Shown here piece by piece: positions 1 to 7,595 of a stretch of DNA of 64,000 nt. Made by a program: the position numbers and the translations under genes. The DNA comes from Haladaptatus litoreus (GTDB lineage: Archaea; Halobacteriota; Halobacteria; Halobacteriales; Haladaptataceae). The DNA is taken from contig NZ_FTNO01000002.1 in the NCBI RefSeq assembly GCF_900156425.1, forward strand, positions 569,236 to 633,235, read 5' to 3'. Position 1 is the stretch's first letter. Each line of letters starts with the position of its first letter. The notes beneath the pieces are model-generated. The model was not told where the DNA came from, did not search any database, and worked only from the letters and a program-made list of their open reading frames with translations.

Positions 1-439
1 GTTCTGGGATTGGAACAGGGTCGATTCGGCGAGCAAACGTGGGCACGAAATTGGGGAGATAAACTACGTTTTCATTTCCGAGACGAACACGAACAATTTC
101 GCCCCGTGCTTCCATCTTCCCGAGCAATCTGCTGACTGTCGAACGCGACCAGCCGGTTTCTGCGATGAGTTCCTGCTGGCGTCGTTTGCCGTCGTGTCCT
201 TCGAGCAACTGCACGATGTATTCCCCGGGTGTTAGCCCGCTTTCGAATGCGAAATCAGTCATCGACACCTGCTTTGGTTCCGATTTGAATTCCGCTGTTC
301 GTTCGGGCTTCGATTCGATGATTTCGACTCGTTGTTCGTTTGCTCCCGCTTCGGCGTTGTTCCCCAACCCCGCGCGTTTCATCCACTTCTCGATAGCCTC
401 ACCACTCACCAGTTTTCGTGTCACGGCCCAAATCATCAT
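1..439 (-). CDS. Winged-helix transcriptional regulator, 3' end outside window
   Basis: Reading leftwards from an ATG at 439, the frame stays open for 146 codons and runs off the window edge, so the C-terminus is missing. The region around residues 78-130 looks like a winged helix-turn-helix: a helix (EYIVQLLEGHDGK), a recognition segment (ETGWSRSTVSRLLGKMEARG) and a wing (EIVRVRLGNENVVYLP). This resembles the haloarchaeal DUF7343/MarR-like HTH proteins. The N-terminus starts with a short hydrophobic stretch followed by a charged linker; a later start at the internal MTDFAF is possible. An AT-rich segment precedes the ATG, but no textbook TATA box is visible. The target is unknown. Confidence 0.7.
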   Translation of the reverse strand, partial: MMIWAVTRKLVSGEAIEKWMKRAGLGNNAEAGANEQRVEIIESKPERTAEFKSEPKQVSMTDFAFESGLTPGEYIVQLLEGHDGKRRQQELIAETGWSRSTVSRLLGKMEARGEIVRVRLGNENVVYLPNFVPTFARRIDPVPIPE

Positions 440-641
440 TATCAATTATGTGTTACGAGGGCATAAGTTATTCTATTCTCTCTTTTTTGATACTGCTCTT
501 CGTAGACAGGATTGCGGTTACAGTGAACCATTGACATTCATGCTTCTCAACCAATAAATCCAGCAGCGATTAGGGATACGTAATAATCCCCTTGCGATTG
601 CAACCCCATCACCTTCTCCGCTGTACGCCAATCTATCCGCT

Positions 642-851
642 ATGCTTGGACCACTGACGGTCGGTAAAAAGGCCGCAAAATTCGGATACCGAAAATTCGG
701 CAAAGTCGGGGCGGTTGCATTCGGCGCGCTCGCGGTTGGTGGCTACTTCGTCGTCAAGCGAAAAATCAAGACGGCGATGAGTGGCGATTCGACTACGACG
801 GACGACGAAGATGCTGCGGAGTCGGAAGCGCAGGCGGAACAGAGCCAGTAA
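642..851 (+). CDS. Small membrane-anchored haloarchaeal protein (69 aa)
   Basis: A 69-residue protein with a basic N-terminus, one hydrophobic helix at about residues 22-37 (VGAVAFGALAVGGYFVVKRK) and a very acidic tail rich in D, E, S and T. This layout (one helix, basic anchor, acidic tail outside or at the surface) is common among small haloarchaeal proteins. Codon use matches its neighbours. It is transcribed divergently from the regulator to its left and is not in an obvious operon. I do not recognise a named family, and the function is unknown. Confidence 0.6.
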   Translation: MLGPLTVGKKAAKFGYRKFGKVGAVAFGALAVGGYFVVKRKIKTAMSGDSTTTDDEDAAESEAQAEQSQ

Positions 852-1192
852 GCGACGCAACTTCATCGCATTTACTTTTTCAAGCAACCGACCGACCAAA
901 ATCAGACGGTCAGCGTCGCTCATGGACTAAGAAATCAAGAATGGAATCGCCCGGATTTGAACTACGTCAAAACATTCCTGCTCGTTCGTTCACTCGTGGT
1001 TTCACCACTCGTATCACTCACCACGCGAGCGTGCGACTCGTACATTGCTGTGCGGTTACGTTTCACGTTATTCTACTGCGAGCGAAGCGAGCAGACCAAG
1101 TGACGACCATCGGGAGGAGCGTAGTGTTTTTCATCAACGCTTTGCCAGTGAAGAAGTGCCTCTGGCACTTCTGAACGCAGGAAAAGGTTGTA
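852..1192. repeat. Gene-free stretch with duplicated tRNA-Pro 3' end and a hairpin
   Basis: No convincing gene. Bases 941-962 repeat the 3' end of the tRNA-Pro gene (1192-1213) in the same orientation with one mismatch in 22 bases. Such a copy downstream of a tRNA gene is the usual trace of an integrase-driven insertion (att sites). The 230 bases between the copies hold a perfect 9-bp hairpin with a 3-base loop (1152-1160 and 1164-1172) and GAGCGAAGCGAG-type sequence. Alternatively 941-962 is the remnant of another, decayed tRNA gene. Confidence 0.45.
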
Positions 1193-1265
1193 TGGGATCG
1201 CCCGGATTTGAACCGGGGTTATCGGCACCCAAGGCCGAAAGGATACCAAGCTACCCCACGATCCC
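1193..1265 (-). tRNA. tRNA-Pro (anticodon UGG)
   Basis: The minus strand folds into a full cloverleaf: acceptor GGGATCG pairs with CGATCCC, the D arm contains GGGGTAGC...GGTATCC, the anticodon stem TCGGC/GCCGA carries the loop CTTGGGT with anticodon TGG, and the T arm CCCGG-TTCAAAT-CCGGG is canonical. CCA is not encoded and the discriminator base is A. No intron is visible. It lies 56 bases behind the 3' end of the helicase gene, in the same orientation, and has a partial copy of its 3' end about 250 bases downstream. Confidence 0.95.
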
Positions 1266-1321
1266 GTACTCACGAGTAGCGCACTTGCACTGTAAAGCGT
1301 TTCGTTTCGCGCTCGGGAGTG

Positions 1322-3376
1322 TTACTCGTCATCATCGAACAGTTCGAGGTCGGCGACGATGTCGAACGGATGTCTGTCCTTCCTGATGCCGTCCACGATT
1401 CGGAAGGCTTCGTCGGGCGCGAGGAAGTGGCTCGTGATGACGCGCCCGAGGTGGGTTGGCGAAAAGCCGTCGATGAACTCGTATTCGAGCAGTTTGCCGA
1501 GTGCGTGCTTCGTCGGCACGTCGCCAATCATGCGGTCGTTCAGGCGCTTTGCGGCCTTGCCGCCGACCGTGACGTTCGCCAGCGTCTCCTCGATTGCGGC
1601 GCTCTCGTCGTAGAGCGTGCGCACGTCTTCCATCTCGCCTTTCAGCAGTTTAAACGCCACTTCGTCTTCCGACATCTCCATGCTGTTGTGATAGCTCCCG
1701 TCGGGTTCCACGAGGACGTACACTTTCCCGCGGTCGTGGTAGTCCGGGCGACCGGCGCGTCCGAGCATCTGGTGGAACTCCTGTACGGTGAGCCATTCGA
1801 TACCCATCGCAAGCGAGTCGAAGATGACCTGTGAAGCAGGGAAATCGACACCCGCCGCGAGTGCCGCGGTCGTCACGACCGCCGACAGTTCCTGCTCGGC
1901 GAACATGCGCTCGACCTTCTTCCGCCGTCCGTAATCCAGTCCAGCGTGGTAGGGCGCGGCGTTGTACTCCAACTTTCGGGAAATCTCGTGACAGCGCCGC
2001 CGCGAGTTGGTGAAGATGATCGTCTGACCGCGATACCCCTTCGAGGATTCGCGGTCGAACTCGCGCTTGACGAGTTTGTTCTCGATGTTGGGTTTTTCCT
2101 GCCCGCTGGCGAAGGTGACGTGACGCTCCAGCGCGACCGGTCGTTCTTCGAACTCCACGAGATTCGCTTCGAGCGCCTGCGCGAGGTCGCGTGGATTGCC
2201 AACTGTCGCGGAGAGATACACCCACTGTGCGCCGCCGTAGTTCTGTTTTTGCTTCGCGCGCTTCTCGCAGTAGTATTTCAACCGCGAGATGAGTCCGTCG
2301 AGTCGGTGCCCGCGCTCCTGTTCTTGTAGGGTGTGAACTTCGTCGATGACGACGGTTCCGATGTCGCCCAAATCGCGTCCGGTTCGCAGTGCGTGGTCGA
2401 TTCCCTCGTAGGTTCCGACGATGATGTCCGCGTTCGGGTCGAATCTGTTACCGTCATCGCGCACGCGACTCGCGCCGACGCGGATGGTGACGTTGGCGAG
2501 GTCGCCGTATTCGTCCTTGAAATCCTCGTGTTTCTGGTTCGCCAGTGCGACGAGGGGAACCAGAAAGAGCATCTTGCCTTGTCCGTTCAGCACCCGGTCG
2601 AGGCCGGTCATCTCTCCGACGAGGGTTTTTCCGGTCGCGGTCGCGCTGACGACGAGTTGGTCGTCGCCATCGAGTAGTCCGTTCTGTACCGCGAGGCTCT
2701 GCACCGGAAGCAGGGTATCGAACCGTGATTCGAGTAGATTTTGAACACCGGGATGGAGATTCAGTGAATCCACTCGTTTCAGGTCTACATCCTCCACGTT
2801 CGCGCTGATTTCGTCGAACTTCGTCAAATCCGGGTCGAGTCGCCCCTTGAGCAGGTTCGTGATTCGCTGCAAATCCTGCACCTCCAGCAGGAGGTCTTCG
2901 AGTCTGTCTTGAGCAGACCCAGTTAGGTTGCCCCTGAAGGAGAGTTCGCGCTCCAACTCCTCTGTCGCGCAGTCAGGACAGATGTACTCTTCTCCCGTAT
3001 CGATCGCCGTTTCACTGCTGATTGGCGAATACTCCCCTTTGTTCGCACAGAGTCGGCAGGTTCGAACCGCCGTTGCATCGAGTTGATACCCCGACAACAT
3101 TTCTTTCAGCTCAGCTCGGCCATCAGGCGAGGTCTGCTGTGAAATCCGAATACGGTCTGCACCCCGGGCGAGTTCGATGAACTCGCCCGGACTGCGTGGC
3201 TTTTCGTTCGACCCGTCTTTCTGCATAAATCGCGCCGGACGCGGCCCGGCGCTCGTTTCCTTGAGTTCGAGAATTGCTCGGAACAGCCGCTTTCCGCCCT
3301 GCTGGGCGACGACTCGATAGCCGCGATCCGTTTCGTGGCAGAAGAGCGTCTCCACCTGCTGAGCCTGCTTCGACAC
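1322..3376 (-). CDS. DEAD/DEAH-box (Ski2-like) helicase, DUF5814 type
   Basis: A 684-residue superfamily 2 helicase of the haloarchaeal type that carries an N-terminal DUF5814-like region. Visible parts in order: an N-terminal domain (about 1-100), a four-cysteine zinc site (C107, C110, C133, C136), then the helicase core with Walker A (SATATGKT, about 244-251), motif II DEVH in VIDEVHTL, motif III LSATVGN, and motif VI in LGRAGRPDY. The core resembles Ski2/Hel308-type ATP-dependent nucleic acid translocases. Whether the substrate is RNA or DNA cannot be told. The gene stands alone, with the tRNA-Pro gene 56 bases downstream on the same strand. Confidence 0.88.
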   Translation of the reverse strand: MSKQAQQVETLFCHETDRGYRVVAQQGGKRLFRAILELKETSAGPRPARFMQKDGSNEKPRSPGEFIELARGADRIRISQQTSPDGRAELKEMLSGYQLDATAVRTCRLCANKGEYSPISSETAIDTGEEYICPDCATEELERELSFRGNLTGSAQDRLEDLLLEVQDLQRITNLLKGRLDPDLTKFDEISANVEDVDLKRVDSLNLHPGVQNLLESRFDTLLPVQSLAVQNGLLDGDDQLVVSATATGKTLVGEMTGLDRVLNGQGKMLFLVPLVALANQKHEDFKDEYGDLANVTIRVGASRVRDDGNRFDPNADIIVGTYEGIDHALRTGRDLGDIGTVVIDEVHTLQEQERGHRLDGLISRLKYYCEKRAKQKQNYGGAQWVYLSATVGNPRDLAQALEANLVEFEERPVALERHVTFASGQEKPNIENKLVKREFDRESSKGYRGQTIIFTNSRRRCHEISRKLEYNAAPYHAGLDYGRRKKVERMFAEQELSAVVTTAALAAGVDFPASQVIFDSLAMGIEWLTVQEFHQMLGRAGRPDYHDRGKVYVLVEPDGSYHNSMEMSEDEVAFKLLKGEMEDVRTLYDESAAIEETLANVTVGGKAAKRLNDRMIGDVPTKHALGKLLEYEFIDGFSPTHLGRVITSHFLAPDEAFRIVDGIRKDRHPFDIVADLELFDDDE

Positions 3377-3636
3377 GGCGAGTGCTACACGCTGAAGCTA
3401 TTTTAGCGATTCGGACTGACCGAATCGCCCCATCGTTCAACGATGCCGTTTTTCCGCCGTGTTAGGCAGCACCAACTCCCATCGAAATCGGCCATTGAAA
3501 ACCGTCAATGGTAGAATAACGCTCGCTCGCGGGCGTTATTCCCGAAATACCGTTTTGGCAACCGGCTCATAACAAAGCCAGTCCATCCGCTAGCGCCAGT
3601 CAGCGCGCAGTAGCGCTCCACAGGTGACAGAACGTA
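3377..3636. repeat. Intergenic region with three short hairpins
   Basis: No gene seen. Three perfect inverted repeats lie close together: CATCGTT/AACGATG with a 1-base loop (3431-3445), CCATTGA/TCAATGG with a 6-base loop (3492-3511), and GAATAACGC/GCGTTATTC with a 10-base loop (3514-3541). The first is followed by a run of T on the plus strand. The role is unknown; they lie between the helicase start and the small gene at 3637. Confidence 0.5.
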
Positions 3637-3813
3637 ATGGACGGCACGCAAGAAGAAACACTCCCACGGCGGTTCGACGACAAGATTATCTTAGAGATTG
3701 AGGACGGTTCGGATAAGGAACGACCGCTAATCCGAATGCGAGATACGCGAGCAGAAAAAGCGTGGGTATCCGCATCCATCGACACCGTGATTTCGCTCTC
3801 TGAGCACCGCTAG
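3637..3813 (+). CDS. Small haloarchaeal protein (58 aa)
   Basis: An ATG at 3637 opens a 58-codon frame ending in TAG at 3811-3813. The product is charged, without a membrane segment, and ends with a stretch (KAWVSASIDTVISL) that resembles the short haloarchaeal DUF7331-like proteins (A-W-x-S/D-x-T/V-V-x-L pattern); that link is a weak recollection. The GTGACAG just before the start is not a clear ribosome binding site. Its stop codon overlaps the stop of the convergent cupin gene within one CTAG palindrome (3810-3813), so the two genes end back to back. Confidence 0.6.
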   Translation: MDGTQEETLPRRFDDKIILEIEDGSDKERPLIRMRDTRAEKAWVSASIDTVISLSEHR

Positions 3814-4172
3814 ACGAGGTTAATTTCGTCGTCCCCGTTCGGCACCGCACAGAGGAACGCACCCGATTCGTCGCTTTCGTTTCGATACCAGTGAACAGCA
3901 CCGGCAGGAATGAGCAGCGAGTCGCCAGCACTGACTTCGTACTCTTCGCCTTCGATGCCGACGGTGTACTCGCCCTCTAAAACGTACTGTTCGTGTTCGA
4001 CTTCGTTCGTGTGCTCCGGCACTTCTGCTCCGGGTTCCAGCGTAAACCGCCGAATCGCAAAGTTCGGCGCGCCCTGTTCGTCGCCGATGAGGACGCCTTT
4101 CGCCATTCCTTCTGCGGCTCCGACTGCTTCGTACTCTACCTCGTCTCCGTTCCGCACGATTGGGTCGGCCAT
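3810..4172 (-). CDS. Single-domain cupin protein
   Basis: A 120-residue single cupin. Motif 1 shows H54, H60 and E67 (PEHTNEVEHEQYVLEG) and motif 2 ends with H94 (PAGAVHWYRNES), the usual ligands of a bound metal in the beta-barrel; the spacing between the first two histidines is longer than the classic HxH. Such small cupins act as isomerases, dioxygenases or sugar/metabolite binders, so no substrate can be named. It starts only 24 bases behind the TnpB-like gene on the same strand, which suggests co-transcription; that spacer holds a small GC hairpin (4175-4191). Confidence 0.9.
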   Translation of the reverse strand: MADPIVRNGDEVEYEAVGAAEGMAKGVLIGDEQGAPNFAIRRFTLEPGAEVPEHTNEVEHEQYVLEGEYTVGIEGEEYEVSAGDSLLIPAGAVHWYRNESDESGAFLCAVPNGDDEINLV

Positions 4173-4174
4173 AC

Positions 4175-4191
4175 GCCGCTTTTCACGCGGC
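4175..4191 (-). other. Hairpin between the TnpB-like gene and the cupin gene
   Basis: On the minus strand GCCGC and GCGGC pair around the loop GTGAAAA, inside the 24-base gap between the TnpB-like stop codon and the cupin ATG. In active TnpB systems the guide RNA scaffold ends just downstream of tnpB and the guide follows it. Here that place would overlap the cupin start. Whether this hairpin is a scaffold remnant or a plain mRNA structure cannot be decided from one sequence. Confidence 0.4.
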
Positions 4192-4196
4192 AGGGG

Positions 4197-5438
4197 CTAA
4201 GGTTTTTGCACTTCCGCGAGTTCCTCGTTCGGAACGAAATCCCCGTCCGGGGTGACTCGCCCCGAACCGAGCGCACAGTATTTCGCGCCGACGCCGCGCG
4301 ACGAGAGTGGCCCGCGGCGAATGCATCGAAACCCGACGTTTTTCGCCGCGTTGTAGTGGTCGTTCGCCTCGTTACCGCATTTGAGACATTCGAAATGAGT
4401 TCGTTCGGCGTCGCGGTTCTGCGGGTGCGTGAATCCGCAGGACGTACATCGCTGGCTAGTGTACTCCGGATTCACCTGTGCAACCGTGATTCCGTGCTCT
4501 TCTGCCCGGTAGGCGACGAAATCGAACAGTCGCTCGAACGCCCACGCGTGGAACTCGTCGGCTTCGGGAAGCAGTTCTCGTACCGCTTCGAGTTCACCGA
4601 ACGCGATGACTGAACAGCCGTGTTTTTCGGCTTCCTCGACAATTCCGCCCGCGACGGTGTGGAGGGTATCTCGCGCGAAATTGTCGTTTTTGTCGCCTGC
4701 CTGCCGAAGGGTTCGGAGTGCGCTCCGGGTGTCTGTTTCGTGGAGGGCCGTCCGGAGTTCCGAAAATTCGCGGTGACGATGGTCGAGTTTCTCGCCGGAA
4801 AAGAACCGAGCGGTGCTGGTTACTGCCACGTTTTCGACGCCGAGTGCGACCCCGAGAACCGTGGCGTCGTTTTCGCTCGATTCGACTTCGTCCGACGCGC
4901 CGATTTCCGGTCGCTCTGCTCGAAAGCCGAGATGTAAATCGAACTGGCCGTCGCGATAGCAGAGGTTACTCTTTGCCGCTTCCCATCGGTCATCGTTCAA
5001 ATACTGCGTCAGATAGCTCCCGTCGGGAAAGACGAGGTCGCAGTGAACGCGCTCTTCGGTCGTCGTCAAACTGACCGCCCTGTCGTCGAACAGCGTCATC
5101 GTCCGCGTGTCGTAGACAACCGTCGGACTGGTGAAGGTCGGCTTGTCGGCGTTTTCGGTTGTACCGTCGTTTCTATCGAGAACGCCTTTTATCGCTTCCG
5201 CGGCGCGATGGGTTGCGAGGACGGCGTGCTGACTGCCGAGGTCGGTTCGCTCGCGGAGGACATCGTAGGCGAGCTTTTGCACCTCACTGCGCGTGTGGCA
5301 GTTCCCCCATGCTGTGTTAACAGCTATTTGACACCCGCGTTTCCATTCGCGCACCATCGCCAGCAGGTGCTCGTGGTCGGTCGAATCGACCGCGAGGCGA
5401 GTTACTGCTGTCCGCTTGAAATATTCAGGACCGCTCAC
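4197..5438 (-). CDS. TnpB-family protein with inactivated RuvC site
   Basis: A 413-residue homologue of the IS200/IS605 OrfB (TnpB) RNA-guided nucleases, near the usual haloarchaeal length and with the full domain order: N-terminal helical/wedge part, split RuvC-like fold and a C-terminal zinc finger (C331, C334, C351, C354) followed by NAAKNV. All three RuvC acidic positions are changed: GVDLG is GVALG (A198), the IAFEDL glutamate is glycine (G281 in IAFGEL), and the ADYNAAKN aspartate is histidine (H361 in NDHYNAAKN; D360 is one position early). The reading frame is intact and the remaining motifs are well kept, which argues for selection after loss of cutting. No tnpA or transposon ends were recognised. 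Start is GTG at 5438; it is divergent from the site-2 protease and upstream of the cupin gene. Candidate TldR-like RNA-guided DNA-binding protein. Confidence 0.85.
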   Translation of the reverse strand: MSGPEYFKRTAVTRLAVDSTDHEHLLAMVREWKRGCQIAVNTAWGNCHTRSEVQKLAYDVLRERTDLGSQHAVLATHRAAEAIKGVLDRNDGTTENADKPTFTSPTVVYDTRTMTLFDDRAVSLTTTEERVHCDLVFPDGSYLTQYLNDDRWEAAKSNLCYRDGQFDLHLGFRAERPEIGASDEVESSENDATVLGVALGVENVAVTSTARFFSGEKLDHRHREFSELRTALHETDTRSALRTLRQAGDKNDNFARDTLHTVAGGIVEEAEKHGCSVIAFGELEAVRELLPEADEFHAWAFERLFDFVAYRAEEHGITVAQVNPEYTSQRCTSCGFTHPQNRDAERTHFECLKCGNEANDHYNAAKNVGFRCIRRGPLSSRGVGAKYCALGSGRVTPDGDFVPNEELAEVQKP

Positions 5439-5528
5439 GCTATTTTCTCCCCGGAGCGCCCCCTTGAATACTTCGGAGACGATTTGAGCGCGAAGAAGTT
5501 TAAGACGTTTCCGACGCTAGATACCCCC

Positions 5529-6695
5529 ATGCGTAGCTTCAAAATCGGGAGTGCGTTCGGCATCCCGATTAAACTCGACCTCACCTTCCTGCTCATCCTG
5601 CCCGTGTTCGCGTGGCTCATCGGGACGCAGGTCGGCGACTGGGTCGAAATAATGAACCCGCTGTTGGGACTCGGACTGACAACCGAACCGCTGACGACCG
5701 GAATGATGCCGTGGATTCTCGGAGCCGCCGCCGCAGTCGGTCTGTTCGTTGGCGTCGTCCTCCACGAACTCGGCCACTCGGTCGTCGCAATGCGATTCGG
5801 TTTCCCGATAGACTCAATCACACTGTGGATTTTCGGCGGTATCGCCCGCCTCACGGACCAACCGGAGGACTGGCTCGAAGAACTGCTCATCGCAATCGCA
5901 GGGCCGGTCGTCAGCATCGCCCTCGGCGTCGGTTCCTATCTCGCGCTGTTCGCCATTCCGGTGCAGATGGACGCGGTTCGGTTCGTCGTCGCCTACCTCG
6001 CGCTGATGAACATCGTGCTTGCCGTGTTCAACCTCCTTCCCGGTTTCCCGATGGACGGCGGGAGAGTCTTGCGCGCACTGCTCGCACGAACGCGGCCGTT
6101 TGCCGAAGCAACGCAAACCGCCGCCGAAGTCGGAAAACTGTTCGCCATCCTCCTCGGCCTGTTCGGCCTATTCGCTGGCAACATCATCCTCATCGGTATC
6201 GCCTTTTTCATCTACATCGGGGCGACCGGCGAAGCGCAGCAAACCGTCCTCTCGGCGGCTTTCAGCGGCGTTCTCGTCCGCGACGTGATGACCGACGAAA
6301 CGGACTTAGAAACCGTCTCGTCGGACACCTCCATCGCCGACCTGCTGGAAATGATGTTCCAACAGCGTCACACCGGCTATCCGGTCGTTGACGACGGCGA
6401 ACTCGTCGGGATGATAACCTTGGACGACGCGCGGAGCGTTCGACCTGTCGAACGCGACGCCTACAGAGTTCGGGAAGTGATGTCCACCGACGTGAAGACG
6501 ATTCCCGCCGACAGCAATGCCTTGGACGCCCTCGAAACCATCCAACAGCACGGCATCGGTCGTTTGCCGGTTATCGACGCCGAGGGAGAGATTGCGGGTA
6601 TCATCTCCCGAACCGACCTGATGACGGCGTTCGACATCATCAAAAGCAGCGGTCGCTCCGAAGAAGAACTGGCGCCCCGCGAACAGCCTTCCTAA
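5529..6695 (+). CDS. Site-2 protease family zinc metalloprotease with two CBS domains
   Basis: A 388-residue intramembrane M50 protease. The start chosen is the ATG at 5529, which lies about 25 bases after a TATA-like AGTTTAAGA and begins the family-typical N-terminus (MRSFKIGSAFGIPIKLD). The zinc-binding HELGH is at 79-83 and the third ligand lies in NLLPGFPMDGGR (D176). About six membrane helices cover residues 18-235. Two CBS domains follow (about 247-300 and 312-370), which in relatives bind adenine nucleotides and tune activity. The substrate is unknown; related enzymes cleave membrane-bound regulators. It is divergent from the TnpB-like gene with a 90-base shared promoter region. Confidence 0.93.
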   Translation: MRSFKIGSAFGIPIKLDLTFLLILPVFAWLIGTQVGDWVEIMNPLLGLGLTTEPLTTGMMPWILGAAAAVGLFVGVVLHELGHSVVAMRFGFPIDSITLWIFGGIARLTDQPEDWLEELLIAIAGPVVSIALGVGSYLALFAIPVQMDAVRFVVAYLALMNIVLAVFNLLPGFPMDGGRVLRALLARTRPFAEATQTAAEVGKLFAILLGLFGLFAGNIILIGIAFFIYIGATGEAQQTVLSAAFSGVLVRDVMTDETDLETVSSDTSIADLLEMMFQQRHTGYPVVDDGELVGMITLDDARSVRPVERDAYRVREVMSTDVKTIPADSNALDALETIQQHGIGRLPVIDAEGEIAGIISRTDLMTAFDIIKSSGRSEEELAPREQPS

Positions 6696-6754
6696 CTGTC
6701 CTCCCGTTGACTCCTAACGTCGTGTTTAACCCTGTTCCGAGCGAACGTTCTTCC

Positions 6755-7435
6755 ATGTGCGGTCGTCTCTCACTGTTCGCTCCCGAAGCCGACCTCACGG
6801 AGCGATTCGACGCAGTCCCGACCCGCCCGATCCGACCCCGATACAACGTCGCGCCGGGCCAAGACCATCCAGTTGTCCGGAATGACGCACCCGACGAAAT
6901 GCACTTTCCGACGTGGGGTTTCGTCCCCCACTGGGCCGACGAGTTCGGCGGCGGCCACATCAACGCTCGCGCGGAGACGCTGGCCGAGAAACCGACGTTT
7001 CGGGACGCTTACCGCGAACGCCGCTGTCTCGTCCTCGCGGATGGCTTCTACGACTGGAAGAAAACGGCGACCGGAAAACAGCCATATCGGATGACCAGAG
7101 CGGATGGAAAACCGTTTGCGATGGCCGGACTGTGGGAACCGTGGCAGAACGGCGAACAGAAAACCTCGTTTACGGTGGTCACGACCGAACCGAACGACCT
7201 CGTCGGCGAGATTCATCATCGAATGCCCGTGATTCTGGCGGAAGACGAGGAATCACGGTGGCTTCACGATGACGAAGAGGAGTTCGAATCGGTGTTGGAT
7301 ACGTTCCCCGGCAACGAGATGCGAGCCTATCCCGTCTCGAAGCGGGTCAACAGTCCGAAAAACGATTCGCCGGAGTTGGTGGCAGAAGTGATGGCGGAGG
7401 AGGATGCACAGACAGGGTTGGGAGATTTTAGCTAA
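6755..7435 (+). CDS. SRAP domain protein (HMCES/YedK family)
   Basis: A 226-residue SRAP protein. The start at 6755 is fixed by the need to expose the catalytic cysteine at position 2 (MCGR); the family cleaves or covalently traps abasic sites in single-stranded DNA through that Cys. Other visible family residues are N70 in INARAET and the histidines in IHHRMPVIL (154-155). The position of the conserved active-site Glu (ADGFYEW) is Asp here (D100, ADGFYDW), a conservative change. The gene follows the protease by 59 bases in the same direction but seems to have its own promoter (TGTTTAACC). Confidence 0.92.
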   Translation: MCGRLSLFAPEADLTERFDAVPTRPIRPRYNVAPGQDHPVVRNDAPDEMHFPTWGFVPHWADEFGGGHINARAETLAEKPTFRDAYRERRCLVLADGFYDWKKTATGKQPYRMTRADGKPFAMAGLWEPWQNGEQKTSFTVVTTEPNDLVGEIHHRMPVILAEDEESRWLHDDEEEFESVLDTFPGNEMRAYPVSKRVNSPKNDSPELVAEVMAEEDAQTGLGDFS

Positions 7436-7595
7436 GCGGTTTTTCTGGAGTGAGAACAAACCTACGTAACTGTGTTCTTGGATTTTGCGCGTTTACTGCT
7501 CAGATTCAAATGTTTTCCTCTGATACTTACGAGACGCATAACCCGCAGGTTACGGGGTCCATAATAATCCCACCAGGGCGTTACGACGAGAATGG

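Noticed and set aside
941..962. Second tRNA gene
   Set aside because: Only the 3' T-arm and part of the acceptor are present; no anticodon arm or 5' half nearby.
4197..5438. Active IS200/IS605 insertion sequence
   Set aside because: No tnpA, no recognised ends, and the three RuvC catalytic residues are replaced.
5043..5528. Upstream extension of the site-2 protease frame (162 codons)
   Set aside because: It is antisense to the TnpB-like gene and the family N-terminus, with a TATA box at the right place, begins at 5529.
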